Source: Salinispora vitiensis
GTDB lineage: Bacteria; Actinomycetota; Actinomycetes; Mycobacteriales; Micromonosporaceae
Direction: 5' to 3'
Length of the DNA stretch: 64,000 nucleotides
Assembly (NCBI RefSeq): GCF_000378825.1
Contig: NZ_KB900388.1
Location: forward strand, 1,934,501 to 1,998,500
In this document: one piece after another, positions 19,904 through 28,872 of the stretch
Position numbering within the stretch: position 1 is the first letter of the stretch
Layout of the letters: every line of letters starts with the position of its first letter
Program-made: the position numbers and the translations under genes
The notes under the pieces: model-generated
The model's database searches: none
What the model was told of the DNA's origin: nothing
Seen by the model: only the letters and a program-made list of their open reading frames with translations

Positions 19904-20141
19904 GAGCATCGGCCTCACCACCATCTCCCGTACGGTCGCCTCGCTCGCCGTCGGCGTGGTGCACACGCTCGAACGCGCCGTGGTCGGCGAGGCGCAGACG
20001 CGCACCGCACGGGGCAACGCGTGGGAAGCCGTCTGCGCCGACCAGGCCCGCGCCGACCAGCGGGCCGAATTGGACCGGATCGTCGCCGAGTTCACCACGA
20101 ACCGCGACCCGCGACCCGCGACCGATGAGCTGAGTCGGTAG
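19893..20141 (+). CDS. Hypothetical 82-residue protein
   Basis: Third codon positions are strongly G/C, as in real genes here, and the product MSTESIGLTTISRTVASLAVGVV... looks like a folded helical protein with an acidic, Arg-rich second half (ADQARADQRAELDRIVAEF). No ribosome site better than a GGGAT is present; a TTG two codons upstream is an alternative start. It is divergent from trpC and convergent with the trp-associated membrane gene, so it interrupts the trp cluster. No function can be assigned. Confidence 0.6.
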   Translation: MSTESIGLTTISRTVASLAVGVVHTLERAVVGEAQTRTARGNAWEAVCADQARADQRAELDRIVAEFTTNRDPRPATDELSR

Positions 20142-20167
20142 GGCAACCGGACCGGCGGCGGGCGGCG

Positions 20168-20788
20168 TCAGTCGTCCGTCGGATCCGCACCCCGATCCAG
20201 GGCGTCCCACGCGTCCCTGGCGCTCCGACCCGACACCGGGCCGGTCGCAGCCCCCGCCGACCGCTCGTATCGCGCACCCATCACCGACCACCGGTCCCCC
20301 CGGAGAGCGGTCAGCACGCCGGCGGCCGCGGCGCACCCGCCACCGAGCAGGCAGAGTAGCGGCCACTGCCGACTGATCTCGCCGTTGAACCCCGCGACCA
20401 GGCCATACCCACCACCGGCGGCCACCGCCACCGCGAGCCCGGTCAGCACACCGCCTAGGAGCCGCCGTACCCGCCCGCGGGTGGCCAGCACCGCGCCCCA
20501 CCCGGCGAGGGTGACCAAGGCCAGTGCGGGCAGCCAGGGCAGCAGCTGCGCGCCGGTGCGGGCGACGCGGACCGGCGGCAACGGGGCCGGGCGGGGTGCC
20601 AGCTCGACCACCCAGGACCGGCTCACCGCCCAGATCGAGAGGCCGGCTCCGGCCACCCCGAGGAGTACCGCGTAGCGCAGTTCCCGCCGGCCGCTCCGGG
20701 GCCGCCCCGGACCGGCGTCGTCCCCGGCACTCACCGGACCCGCCTCGTCCCCGGCGCTCACCGGACCCGCCTCGTCCCCGGCACTCAC
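20168..20788 (-). CDS. Trp-operon-associated membrane protein
   Basis: This protein of up to 206 residues has about four hydrophobic segments: [39 protein letters not shown], a third near [21 protein letters not shown], and one at [18 protein letters not shown]. The pattern, including VSRSWVVE after the first helix, matches the actinobacterial family found next to trpE (TIGR02234 type), whose function is unknown. The GTG overlaps the trpE stop (GTGA). Three in-frame GTGs occur at 27-bp intervals within a tandem repeat, so the true start is ambiguous. Confidence 0.8.
   Translation of the reverse strand: MSAGDEAGPVSAGDEAGPVSAGDDAGPGRPRSGRRELRYAVLLGVAGAGLSIWAVSRSWVVELAPRPAPLPPVRVARTGAQLLPWLPALALVTLAGWGAVLATRGRVRRLLGGVLTGLAVAVAAGGGYGLVAGFNGEISRQWPLLCLLGGGCAAAAGVLTALRGDRWSVMGARYERSAGAATGPVSGRSARDAWDALDRGADPTDD
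20708..20788. repeat. Three 27-bp tandem repeats over a start codon
   Basis: Units at 20788-20762, 20761-20735 and 20734-20708 each encode [13 protein letters not shown] nonapeptides (the last has Asp for Glu and ends GPG). Each begins with GTG, and the end of each unit supplies a GAGG upstream of the next GTG. The repeat thus multiplies the translation start. Confidence 0.85.
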
Positions 20789-22338
20789 CGGGCCGCACGC
20801 AGGGTCTCGGCCGCGGCGATGGCGGCCAGCACGGCGGCCGCCTTGTTCCGCGTCTCCTGCTCCTCGGCGGCCGGGTCCGAATCCGCCACCACGCCCGCAC
20901 CGGCCTGCACGTGGGCGCGCCCACCGTGGATCAGCGCGGTCCGGATCGCGATCGCCATGTCGAGGTCACCGCCGAAGCCGAGGTAGCCGACGGTGCCGCC
21001 GTAGAGCCCACGCCGTACCGGCTCCAACTCCTCGATCAACTCCATCGCCCGCACCTTGGGGGCACCGGAGAGGGTGCCCGCCGGGAAGGTCGCGACGAGC
21101 GCGTCGAAGGCGGTGCGGTCCTCGGCGAGTACACCAACCACAGTGGAGACAATGTGCATCACGTGGCTGTACCGCTCGATCGTGGCGAACTCGGGCACCT
21201 CGACCGTGCCGGGCCGGCAGACCCGTCCCAGGTCGTTGCGACCCAGATCCACCAGCATCACGTGCTCCGAGCGCTCCTTGGGGTCAGCGAGGAGTTCGGC
21301 GGCGAGCTGGGCGTCGGCCTCTGGCGAGCTACCACGCGGCCGGGTGCCGGCGATCGGATGCAGCAGGGCGCGCCGCTCTCCGTCCAACTCGGCGGCCACC
21401 TTCAGGTGCGCCTCGGGAGACGAACCGACGATGTCGAAGCCATCAAAGCGCAGCAGGTACATGTACGGGCTGGGGTTGGTGGTCCGCAGCACCCGGTACA
21501 CGTCGAGCGGGTCGGCGTCGGTCTCCCGTTCGAAGCGCTGCGACAGCACGATCTGGAAGCACTCGCCGGCGCTAATCGCCTCCTTGGCCGCCACCACCGC
21601 CTTCTGGTAACTGCCCTTGGGCGTACGGCAGCTAACGTCCCCGACGGGCGCTGCGCCAACGGTGGAGGCCATCGGCGGGATCGGCCGGGACAGCGCGGCG
21701 GTCATCGCGTCCAGCCGCCCGACCGCGTGGTGGTACGCGGCGGTTACCGCCGCCGCCCGATCCGGTGCCTCAGTCGGTGGCAGGACGGCGTTGGCCACCA
21801 GGAGCGCCGAGCCGTCGTAGTGGTCGAGCACCACCAGATCAGTGGCGAGCATCATGCCCAGCGCGGGCAGGCCGAGGTCGTCTTCGGTGCGCTCGGGCAG
21901 CCGCTCGAATTGCCGGACCAGGTCGTACCCGAGGTAGCCGACCATGCCGCCGGTCAGCGGCGGCAGCCCGACGGTGCCATCGGGAGGGGACCCGGCGAGG
22001 GCGGCGACGGTGTCCCGAAGCACCGCGACCGGGTCGCCGCCCGTGGGTAGCCCTGCCGGCGGCTGCCCCATCCACACGGCGACGCCGTCGCGTTCGGTCA
22101 GGGTGGCCGCGCTGCGGACCCCGATGAAGGAGTACCGGGACCAGGTCATGCCGGTTGAACCGACACCCTGCTCGGCGGATTCGAGGAGGAAGGTGCCCGG
22201 ACCGCCGGCCAGCTTGCGGTAGACGCCGACCGGCGTCTCCGCGTCGGCGAGCAGCCGCCGGGTGACCGGCACGACCCGCCTCCCGGCGGCCTGCTCGGCG
22301 AAGCTCGTCTCGTCCGGACGGACGGTGCCGTCGGTCAT
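20785..22338 (-). CDS. trpE: Anthranilate synthase component I
   Basis: The 517-residue chorismate-using enzyme makes anthranilate with a glutamine amidotransferase partner that is not in the window. The N-terminal LLESAEQG segment corresponds to the tryptophan feedback site. The C-terminal catalytic part shows [59 protein letters not shown] and [13 protein letters not shown]. The LLES motif and the trp context favour TrpE over PabB. The ATG overlaps the hisI stop (ATGA). Confidence 0.95.
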   Translation of the reverse strand: MTDGTVRPDETSFAEQAAGRRVVPVTRRLLADAETPVGVYRKLAGGPGTFLLESAEQGVGSTGMTWSRYSFIGVRSAATLTERDGVAVWMGQPPAGLPTGGDPVAVLRDTVAALAGSPPDGTVGLPPLTGGMVGYLGYDLVRQFERLPERTEDDLGLPALGMMLATDLVVLDHYDGSALLVANAVLPPTEAPDRAAAVTAAYHHAVGRLDAMTAALSRPIPPMASTVGAAPVGDVSCRTPKGSYQKAVVAAKEAISAGECFQIVLSQRFERETDADPLDVYRVLRTTNPSPYMYLLRFDGFDIVGSSPEAHLKVAAELDGERRALLHPIAGTRPRGSSPEADAQLAAELLADPKERSEHVMLVDLGRNDLGRVCRPGTVEVPEFATIERYSHVMHIVSTVVGVLAEDRTAFDALVATFPAGTLSGAPKVRAMELIEELEPVRRGLYGGTVGYLGFGGDLDMAIAIRTALIHGGRAHVQAGAGVVADSDPAAEEQETRNKAAAVLAAIAAAETLRAAR

Positions 22339-22781
22339 GACCGGGCCCGCCCTTCGCCGGACCCGCCGGTGACCGGCAGGTCGTTGTGGAAGCAGCTCCG
22401 CTGACCCGTGTGACACGCGGGGCCGACCTGATCGACATCGACCAGCAGGGCGTCTCCGTCACAGTCGAGGGCGACGGCGCGGACGTACTGGTGATGTCCG
22501 GAGGTAGCGCCCTTGACCCAGTACTCGCCGCGGCTACGGGACCAGTAGGTGGCCCGGCCGGTGGTCAGCGTCTGATGTAGTGCCTCGTCGTCCATCCAGG
22601 CGAGCATCAGCACCTCAGCGGAGCCGTACTGGCGGACCACCGCGGCGAGGAGCCCGTCCGACGTACGGCGCAGGCGCGCGGCGATGGCCGGGTCCAGGTG
22701 GGACGGCCGGGCCGGACCACCACTGGGGTCCGAGCCGGGCAGGGCGCCGGGCGACGGCGCGTCAGGTACGGGCATAGTCAC
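22335..22781 (-). CDS. hisI: Phosphoribosyl-AMP cyclohydrolase
   Basis: The 148-residue enzyme opens the purine ring of PR-AMP in histidine synthesis. Conserved motifs are [32 protein letters not shown] and the Zn/Mg-binding [13 protein letters not shown]...[12 protein letters not shown]. The GTG was chosen because GGAG lies 5 nt upstream; an ATG two codons later is an alternative. The first 40 residues are a Pro-rich lead not found in compact family members. It is separated from hisF by about 9.7 kb of accessory genes. Confidence 0.94.
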   Translation of the reverse strand: MTMPVPDAPSPGALPGSDPSGGPARPSHLDPAIAARLRRTSDGLLAAVVRQYGSAEVLMLAWMDDEALHQTLTTGRATYWSRSRGEYWVKGATSGHHQYVRAVALDCDGDALLVDVDQVGPACHTGQRSCFHNDLPVTGGSGEGRARS

Positions 22782-22842
22782 CCATTCTCCGGTACCCGAC
22801 CGGCGGGTGGTACGGCACCCGTGCGCCTTGCTCACCCCGCAT

Positions 22843-22862
22843 AATTCAACTACCGTTGAGTT
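22843..22862 (+). promoter_or_regulatory. Likely TetR operator upstream of the ABC module
   Basis: AATTCAAC-TACC-GTTGAGTT is an inverted repeat with 7 of 8 matching arm positions. It overlaps a TATAAT-like CATAAT (22840-22845) and lies 33 bp before the ATPase start. Size and symmetry fit a TetR-type site, and a TetR gene closes the same operon. Confidence 0.6.
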
Positions 22863-22894
22863 TAACCAGTCGAGCTTCTAACCGGAGGTGCGCG

Positions 22895-23632
22895 ATGCGG
22901 GACGCCATCGCCCTTCGTGACCTGGTTGTCGACCGAGGCGGGCGACGGGTGCTGTCCGGAATCAACGCCACCGTGCCGTGCGGGACGGTGACCGGCCTGC
23001 TCGGGCCGAGCGGCAGCGGAAAGACCACGCTCCTGCGGGCACTGGTCGGGGTGCAGGTCATCACCGCTGGCGCGGTCACCGTCCTGGGCCACCCGGCCGG
23101 CGCCGCACAGCTACGCCGCCGAGTCGGCTACCTGACCCAGACGCCCAGCGTCTACGCGGACCTGACCGTCCGGGAAAACGCCCGCTACTTCGCCGCCCTA
23201 CAGGGGCGCGGCGCCGCCCAGGCCGACCAGGCCGTGGCCGACGTCGGGCTGCGGGCAGCCGCCGGCCAGCTGGTCGCCACCCTCTCCGGCGGCCAGCGCA
23301 GCCGCGCCGCCCTGGCCTGCACGCTGGTCGGCGACCCCGAGCTACTCGTACTGGACGAGCCGACCGTCGGTCAGGATCCGGTGCTACGAGCGGAGCTCTG
23401 GGCCCGATTCCACGCGCTGGCCGCAGCCGGCACCACCCTGCTCATCTCCAGCCACGTGATGGACGAGGCCGCCCGCTGCGACCGACTCCTGCTAATCCGC
23501 GAAGGGCGGCTGATCGCGAACGACACACCTGCGGCGGTACGCGCGGCGACCGGCGTGCACGACCTGGAGGAGGCGTTCCTACGAATGATCCAGGCAGGCG
23601 AGGCCGGCACGGCCGGGCAGGAGGCATCGTGA
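22895..23632 (+). CDS. ABC transporter ATP-binding protein
   Basis: The 245-residue ATPase has Walker A GPSGSGKTTLL (about residue 37), Q-loop YLTQTP, signature LSGGQRSR, Walker B LLVLDEP and switch His in LISSHVM. GQDP replaces the common GLDP in the D-loop. It is the energising half of an ABC-2 exporter with the next gene. The ATG has GGAGG 6 nt upstream. The stop overlaps the permease GTG. Confidence 0.92.
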   Translation: MRDAIALRDLVVDRGGRRVLSGINATVPCGTVTGLLGPSGSGKTTLLRALVGVQVITAGAVTVLGHPAGAAQLRRRVGYLTQTPSVYADLTVRENARYFAALQGRGAAQADQAVADVGLRAAAGQLVATLSGGQRSRAALACTLVGDPELLVLDEPTVGQDPVLRAELWARFHALAAAGTTLLISSHVMDEAARCDRLLLIREGRLIANDTPAAVRAATGVHDLEEAFLRMIQAGEAGTAGQEAS

Positions 23633-24384
23633 ATCCCCGGATCCTCGCCGCCACCACCGGTCGCATCCTGCGCCAACTGCGTCACGACCGGCGCACGGTC
23701 GCGCTGCTCGTAGTCGTACCCGCGGCGCTTCTCACCGTGGTCTATTACATGTACGTCGACCAGCCGACACCGCCGGGCCAGCCGGCGCCGTTCGATCGGA
23801 TCGCGCTGGTGCTGCTGGGGTTCTTCCCCTTCATCATCATGTTCCTGGTGACCAGCATCGCCATGCTGCGCGAACGCACCAGCGGCACGCTGGAACGACT
23901 ACTCACCACCCCATTGGGCAAACTCGACCTGCTCTTCGGGTACGGCATCGCGTTCGGCCTGGCCGCCGTGGTGCAGGCGGCGGTCGCCGCCGCGGTGGCC
24001 TACTGGCTATTCGACCTCGACACCGCCGGTAGCAGCGGGCTGGTCATCCTGATCGCGGCGGTCAACGCCGTGCTCGCCGTCGCGCTCGGGCTCCTCTGCA
24101 GCGCCTTCGCCCGAACCGAGTTCCAGGCCGTACAGTTCATGCCGGTCGTGGTCGCCCCACAGCTACTGCTCTGCGGGCTCTTCGTCCCCCGCACCGAGAT
24201 GGCCGGCTGGCTCCAGGCGGTCAGCGACGTCCTGCCCCTGTCGTACTCGGTCGAGGCGTTGCAGGAAGTCGGCTCGCACGCCGAACCGACCGCAACGATG
24301 TGGCGCGACCTTGCGATCGTGGGCGGCGCCGCGGTGCTGGCACTGGTACTCGCCGCCGCCACCCTGCGACGACGCAGCGGCTGA
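23629..24384 (+). CDS. ABC-2 type permease
   Basis: This 251-residue membrane protein has six predicted helices, the first at VALLVVVPAALLTVVYYMY. The cytoplasmic loop MLRERTSGTLERLLTTPLGKLDLLFGY is the E-R-x-x-G-T-L-E-x-L signature of ABC-2 permeases. The LFVPRTEMAGWLQAVSDVLPLSYSVEAL region before the last helix is also typical. It starts with GTG overlapping the ATPase stop. Its 3' end is partly duplicated just downstream (24367-24411). Drug or lipid export is likely; the cargo is unknown. Confidence 0.9.
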   Translation: MNPRILAATTGRILRQLRHDRRTVALLVVVPAALLTVVYYMYVDQPTPPGQPAPFDRIALVLLGFFPFIIMFLVTSIAMLRERTSGTLERLLTTPLGKLDLLFGYGIAFGLAAVVQAAVAAAVAYWLFDLDTAGSSGLVILIAAVNAVLAVALGLLCSAFARTEFQAVQFMPVVVAPQLLLCGLFVPRTEMAGWLQAVSDVLPLSYSVEALQEVGSHAEPTATMWRDLAIVGGAAVLALVLAAATLRRRSG

Positions 24385-24436
24385 CCCGGCGACGACGCAG
24401 CGGCTACCCGGCGACGGCGACGAACGAAGGGCGACG

Positions 24437-25033
24437 ATGGCACGACGGATCGGACGGCGACCCGGCAACCCGGACACCCGGGCGACGATCCTGGCGGCGG
24501 CCCGAACCACCTTCGCCGAACGGGGCTTCGACCATGCCTCCATCCGTGCCATCGCCGCCACCGCCGGCGTGGACCCGGCGCTGGTGCACCACTACTTCGG
24601 CAGTAAGGACAAGCTCTTCCTCGCCGCGATGAACGCCCCCGCCGACCCGGCCGAGGTGGTGCCGACCGTACTCGCCGGGGACCCGGACCAGATCGGGGAA
24701 CGGCTGGTCCGCGCCTTCCTCGGCATCTGGGACTCCCCCGCCGGTACCCCCGCGGTGGCGCTGCTGCGCTCGGCGGTCAGCAACGAGTGGACCGCTCGGC
24801 TGCTGCGCGAATTCCTCACCACGCAGGTACTGCGCCCGGTCCTCGACCACCTCGACGTGGACCCGGCGCAGGCACCACTACGCGGCTCGCTGGTGGCCAG
24901 CCAACTCTTCGGCCTGGCGATGGCGCGCCACGTGCTCCGGCTCGAGCCGATCGCCAGCGCTGCCCCCAAAACGCTCATCAGCTCCGTCGGCCCCACCATG
25001 CAGCGCTATCTCACCGCGCCGCTGGAGGGCTGA
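24437..25033 (+). CDS. TetR-family transcriptional regulator
   Basis: The 198-residue protein has an N-terminal TetR DNA-binding domain: TRATILAAARTTFAERGFDHASIRAIAATAGVDPALVHHYFGSKDKLFLAAM. A C-terminal helical ligand-binding domain follows. The ATG has AAGGG 6 nt upstream. Third gene of the ABC operon, it probably represses the operon by binding the inverted repeat ahead of the ATPase gene until a ligand, perhaps the exported compound, is present. Confidence 0.93.
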   Translation: MARRIGRRPGNPDTRATILAAARTTFAERGFDHASIRAIAATAGVDPALVHHYFGSKDKLFLAAMNAPADPAEVVPTVLAGDPDQIGERLVRAFLGIWDSPAGTPAVALLRSAVSNEWTARLLREFLTTQVLRPVLDHLDVDPAQAPLRGSLVASQLFGLAMARHVLRLEPIASAAPKTLISSVGPTMQRYLTAPLEG

Positions 25034-25055
25034 GGGTCGACTCGCCCCGCCGCAG

Positions 25056-26837
25056 TCACCGGGTCTGCTCCAGCCAGGAGGCGTAGAGCTGCCCGTAGAC
25101 CGACTCGACGTCGCGGACCAGCTCCTCGTGCGCACCCCGCTGCACGATCCGCCCGTGATCCACCACGATCACCTCGTCGGCGGCCTGTGCCGTGGAGAGC
25201 CGGTGCGCGATGGCGAGCGTGGTCCGGCCCCGGGTCACCGCGTCCAGGGTGCGCTGCAGACGCACCTCGGTCGCCGGATCCACCGCGCTGGTGGCCTCGT
25301 CGAGCACCAACAGATCCGGGTCGGCGACGTACGCGCGGGCGAGCGCGACCAGCTGCCGCTCGCCCACACTCAACGCCTCACCGCGCTCCCCCACCGGGGT
25401 GTCCAGGCCCGCCGGGAGACTGTCCAGCCAGTCCGCCAGCCCCAACTCCCCGAAGGTGGCCGTGAGCTGCTCCGCGGTGAGGTCCGGCCGGGCGAAACGG
25501 ATGTTCTCGGCGACCGTGGCGTCGAAGAGGAACCCGTCCTGCGGGACCATCACCACCCGCGAACGCAGCGAGCCGAACCGCACCTGCCGCAACGGCATCC
25601 CGGAGAGCAGCACGTCCCCCTCGGTCGGATCCATCAGCCGGGTGAGCAGCTTCGCGAACGTCGTCTTCCCGCTGCCGGTCTCGCCGACCACCGCCACCCG
25701 GCTCTTCGCCGGAATCTCCACCGAGATGTCGTGCAGCACCGGCGCACCGCCCGGATAGGCGAAGTCCACCCCGACGAAGCGGATATCCAGCGGACCCGGT
25801 GGAAGCTCCCGCCCCGACTCGCCAGGGTCCGCGACATCCGGCTCGACATCCAACACATCGAGGACCCGTCGCCAGCCGGCGATGGCGTTCTGCGCCTCGT
25901 TGAGTACCTCGGTGGCGATCTGCACCGGCTGCACGAAGAGGGTCACCAGGAACAGGAAGGCGGTCACCTCACCGACACTCAACGTACGGTCAGCGCCGAG
26001 GAGCACTCCCAGCACCACCACGCCGGCCAACGCCAACCCGGCCGCGATCTCCCCGACCGAGCTACCCAGGATGCTGATCCGGATTGCCCGCTGCTGGGCC
26101 CGCCGCTGGTTGTCGATCGCCTCGTCCAGCCGGCGCGCGGTACGCCCGGAAATACCGTACGACCGGATCACCGACGCACCCACCACGCTCTCGGCGATCG
26201 CGCCGAGCAGCGCGCCGGTGCGCTGCCGCACTACCCCGTACGCGCCGGCGAGCCGCCGCTGGATCAGCCGGATCGCGAACACCGCCGGGCCGAACGCCGC
26301 GTACACCACCAGGGTCAGCTGCCAGGAGTACGCGAGCATGACCCCGGTGGTGACCACCAGCTGACCGAGGTTGATCAGCAGGATCACGCCGCCCCACTGG
26401 AGGAACTGGGTGATCTGATCGACGTCGCTAGTCACCCGGGACACCAACGAACCACGCCGCTCGGACTGCTGGTGCAGCATCGACAGGTCGTGGACGTGTC
26501 GGAAGGCCCGAACCCGCACGTTGGACAGGGCGGTCTCGCTGACCGTGAACAACCGCCGCATCATGAGATAGCCACAGGTCGTGGTCACCACGAGCACCGC
26601 CGTGGTGACGGTCACCACCGTCCAGACCACATCCAGGCGGAGACCACCGGCAATACCGTTGTCGATGCCCTGCTGCACCGCCACCGGCACGGCCGCCCGA
26701 CCGACCATGTAGACCAGCGCCAGGCCGAGCGTGCCCGCCAACCCGACCCGCAGCTCCGGGGAGAGCGCCAAGCCGCGCCGCAGCGTCCGCCAAGTCGACT
26801 CAGCCGCCGCCTCCGGCGCCATGGTGCTACTACTCAC
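25056..26837 (-). CDS. ABC exporter half, catalytic partner (fused membrane and ATPase domains)
   Basis: The 593-residue half-transporter has six membrane helices in residues 25-320 and an ATPase domain after about 350. Walker A is GETGSGKTTFAK, Walker B LLVLDEATSAVD with the catalytic Glu, and the switch His is in AIAHRLST. The signature is LSVGERQ instead of LSGGQRQ. GTG is the start; ATG six codons on is possible. It follows its partner gene by 28 bp, so the two form a heterodimer in which this chain supplies the intact Walker motifs. Confidence 0.93.
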   Translation of the reverse strand: MSSSTMAPEAAAESTWRTLRRGLALSPELRVGLAGTLGLALVYMVGRAAVPVAVQQGIDNGIAGGLRLDVVWTVVTVTTAVLVVTTTCGYLMMRRLFTVSETALSNVRVRAFRHVHDLSMLHQQSERRGSLVSRVTSDVDQITQFLQWGGVILLINLGQLVVTTGVMLAYSWQLTLVVYAAFGPAVFAIRLIQRRLAGAYGVVRQRTGALLGAIAESVVGASVIRSYGISGRTARRLDEAIDNQRRAQQRAIRISILGSSVGEIAAGLALAGVVVLGVLLGADRTLSVGEVTAFLFLVTLFVQPVQIATEVLNEAQNAIAGWRRVLDVLDVEPDVADPGESGRELPPGPLDIRFVGVDFAYPGGAPVLHDISVEIPAKSRVAVVGETGSGKTTFAKLLTRLMDPTEGDVLLSGMPLRQVRFGSLRSRVVMVPQDGFLFDATVAENIRFARPDLTAEQLTATFGELGLADWLDSLPAGLDTPVGERGEALSVGERQLVALARAYVADPDLLVLDEATSAVDPATEVRLQRTLDAVTRGRTTLAIAHRLSTAQAADEVIVVDHGRIVQRGAHEELVRDVESVYGQLYASWLEQTR

Positions 26838-26865
26838 CGGTCCACCCTTCCCTTCGCGACCGACT

Positions 26866-28743
26866 TCACCGGTCCACCTCCAGTTCGAGGCCGGTTGTCA
26901 GCGGCGGCGGAACCTCGTCGTACCCCTGCTGCTTGGCCTGCTCCTCATCGGCCTGCTCATAGGCGGTGACCAGGTCGGCGTAGCCGGGCACGGTGGCGAG
27001 CAGGTCGGTGTGCGTGCCCCGGGCCACCACCCGCCCGTGCTCCAGGTAGACCACCTCGTCGGCGAGGGCGATGGTGGCGCGCCGGTAGGCGACCACGAGG
27101 ATCGACGTCGCCGCGCTCCCCGGCTCCGCGGCGCGCAGCCCGGCCAGGATCGCCGCCTCCACCCGGGGATCGACCGCGCTGGTGGCGTCATCCAGCACCA
27201 ACAGACGCGGCCGGCCGACGAGGGCTCGGGCCAGGGTAAGCCGCTGTCGCTGGCCCCCGGACAGCGATGTGCCCCGTTCGCCGACCCGGGTATCCAGGCC
27301 CTCCGGGAGAGCGGCGACGAAGCCATCCGCCCCCGCCAACCGCAACGCCGCCCAGACGTGGTCATCACCGAGCCCGGGCCGGTCCAGGGTGATGTTCGCC
27401 CGCACCGTGTCGTCAAAGACGAAGGGCACCTGCGCGACGAGCGCGACGGTACGGGACAGCGACTCCGCGGTGAGGTCGCGTACGTCCATCCCGTCGATCT
27501 CGACGGCGCCCGCCCGCGGGTCGACCAACCGAACAGCGAGCGAGGTGATGGTGGACTTCCCCGCGCCGGTCGGCCCGACCAGGGCGACCGTCCGCCCCGC
27601 CGGCACGGTGAAGCCGACCTCACCCAGCACCTCGGCGCCGGGCAGGTGCGCCTCGGCCGGCTCGTACGCGAAGTGGACGTCGCGGAAGGTGAGCGTTGCC
27701 GGGCCGGCGTCGGCGGAGTCGAACCTCATCGGGCCGTACGGCATCCGGCCGGTGGCGTCGAGTACCCGCCGGACCCGTTCCCAGCCGGCGACGCTGCGCG
27801 GCAGCTCGGCCAGGACCCAGCCGATCGCCCGGACCGGGAACGCCAGCACGGTGAAGAGGAAGGCGACGCTGACCAGCTCGGCGACGCTGATCGCGCCCTG
27901 CCGCAACCGGAGGGTGCCGACCACCAGCACGGCGAGCGTCCCGAGGCCGGGCAGGGTCTCCAGCATGGGATCGAAGACGCCGCGCAGCCGCCCCACGGAC
28001 ACCAGCGCGTCCCGCAGGTCGCGGGCCCGCGCGGCGAACCGCTCGGTCTCCTGCGCCTCCCGGCCCATCGTCTTGACCACCAACGCGCCGTCGAAGCTCT
28101 CGTGGGCGATGGCGCTGACCTCGGCCCGCAGCCGCTGGGCCCGGGCCTGCCGGGGGGCCATCCGGCGGGAGTAGACGACATTGAGCGCGAAGAGCGCCGG
28201 GAAAACCCCCAATCCGACCAGGGCGAGCGCCCAGTCGGTGACGAAGAGCGAGATCACCGCACCGACCAGCATCACCAGGGTGCCCACGGCGAAGGGCAGC
28301 GGGGCCACCGGGTGCCAGGCGGCCTCGACGTCGGAGTTCGCGTTGGACAGCAGCGTGCCGGTGGCGTTGCGCTGGTGCCAGGAGAGCGGTAGGTCGAGAT
28401 AGCGGCGGGTGACCCGACGGCGGTAGGCGGCCTGGAGCCGAAACTGCATGTAGCCGGCCCCGAGCCGGCGGCCGAGGATGGCGACCACCCGCAGCACGCT
28501 GAGCCCGAACAGCGCGGCGGCGGCCAGGCCGAGCGCAGCGGTGGGCACCGAGCCCTCGGCGATCGCCGGTACGACCACGTCGCCGACCACCGCGCCCACC
28601 ACGAATGCGCTGGTGACGACCAGCAGCCCGAAGAGCACACTGGAGCTCGCCGCGACCGCGAAGATCCTGGGTTGCTCCCGAATCGCCCGGCCGAGGACGA
28701 CCAGCCCTTGCCAGAGCACGTCCCGACTCGTCCCGCTCGCCAC
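26866..28743 (-). CDS. ABC exporter half, degenerate partner (fused membrane and ATPase domains)
   Basis: The 625-residue half-transporter has an N-terminal six-helix domain and an ATPase domain from about residue 345. Walker A is GPTGAGKSTI and the signature is canonical LSGGQRQR. The residue after Walker B is Asp, not Glu (LLVLDDATSAVD), and the switch position is Tyr (VVAYRRAT) instead of His. This is the pattern of the degenerate subunit in heterodimeric exporters such as TM287/288. The GTG start has GGGGGAG just upstream. The substrate is unknown. Confidence 0.93.
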   Translation of the reverse strand: MASGTSRDVLWQGLVVLGRAIREQPRIFAVAASSSVLFGLLVVTSAFVVGAVVGDVVVPAIAEGSVPTAALGLAAAALFGLSVLRVVAILGRRLGAGYMQFRLQAAYRRRVTRRYLDLPLSWHQRNATGTLLSNANSDVEAAWHPVAPLPFAVGTLVMLVGAVISLFVTDWALALVGLGVFPALFALNVVYSRRMAPRQARAQRLRAEVSAIAHESFDGALVVKTMGREAQETERFAARARDLRDALVSVGRLRGVFDPMLETLPGLGTLAVLVVGTLRLRQGAISVAELVSVAFLFTVLAFPVRAIGWVLAELPRSVAGWERVRRVLDATGRMPYGPMRFDSADAGPATLTFRDVHFAYEPAEAHLPGAEVLGEVGFTVPAGRTVALVGPTGAGKSTITSLAVRLVDPRAGAVEIDGMDVRDLTAESLSRTVALVAQVPFVFDDTVRANITLDRPGLGDDHVWAALRLAGADGFVAALPEGLDTRVGERGTSLSGGQRQRLTLARALVGRPRLLVLDDATSAVDPRVEAAILAGLRAAEPGSAATSILVVAYRRATIALADEVVYLEHGRVVARGTHTDLLATVPGYADLVTAYEQADEEQAKQQGYDEVPPPLTTGLELEVDR

Positions 28744-28872
28744 GTTCTCCCCCGCCGTAAGTCGCCGCTATCTCCCCCATCCTTACCTGCCGGAAGCAGG
28801 TCCGACGACTCGGAGGCCATTCTCATGCAGCGCGACCGAGGCATCCGGAGGTGATGGGCCTACCATCAAGGG

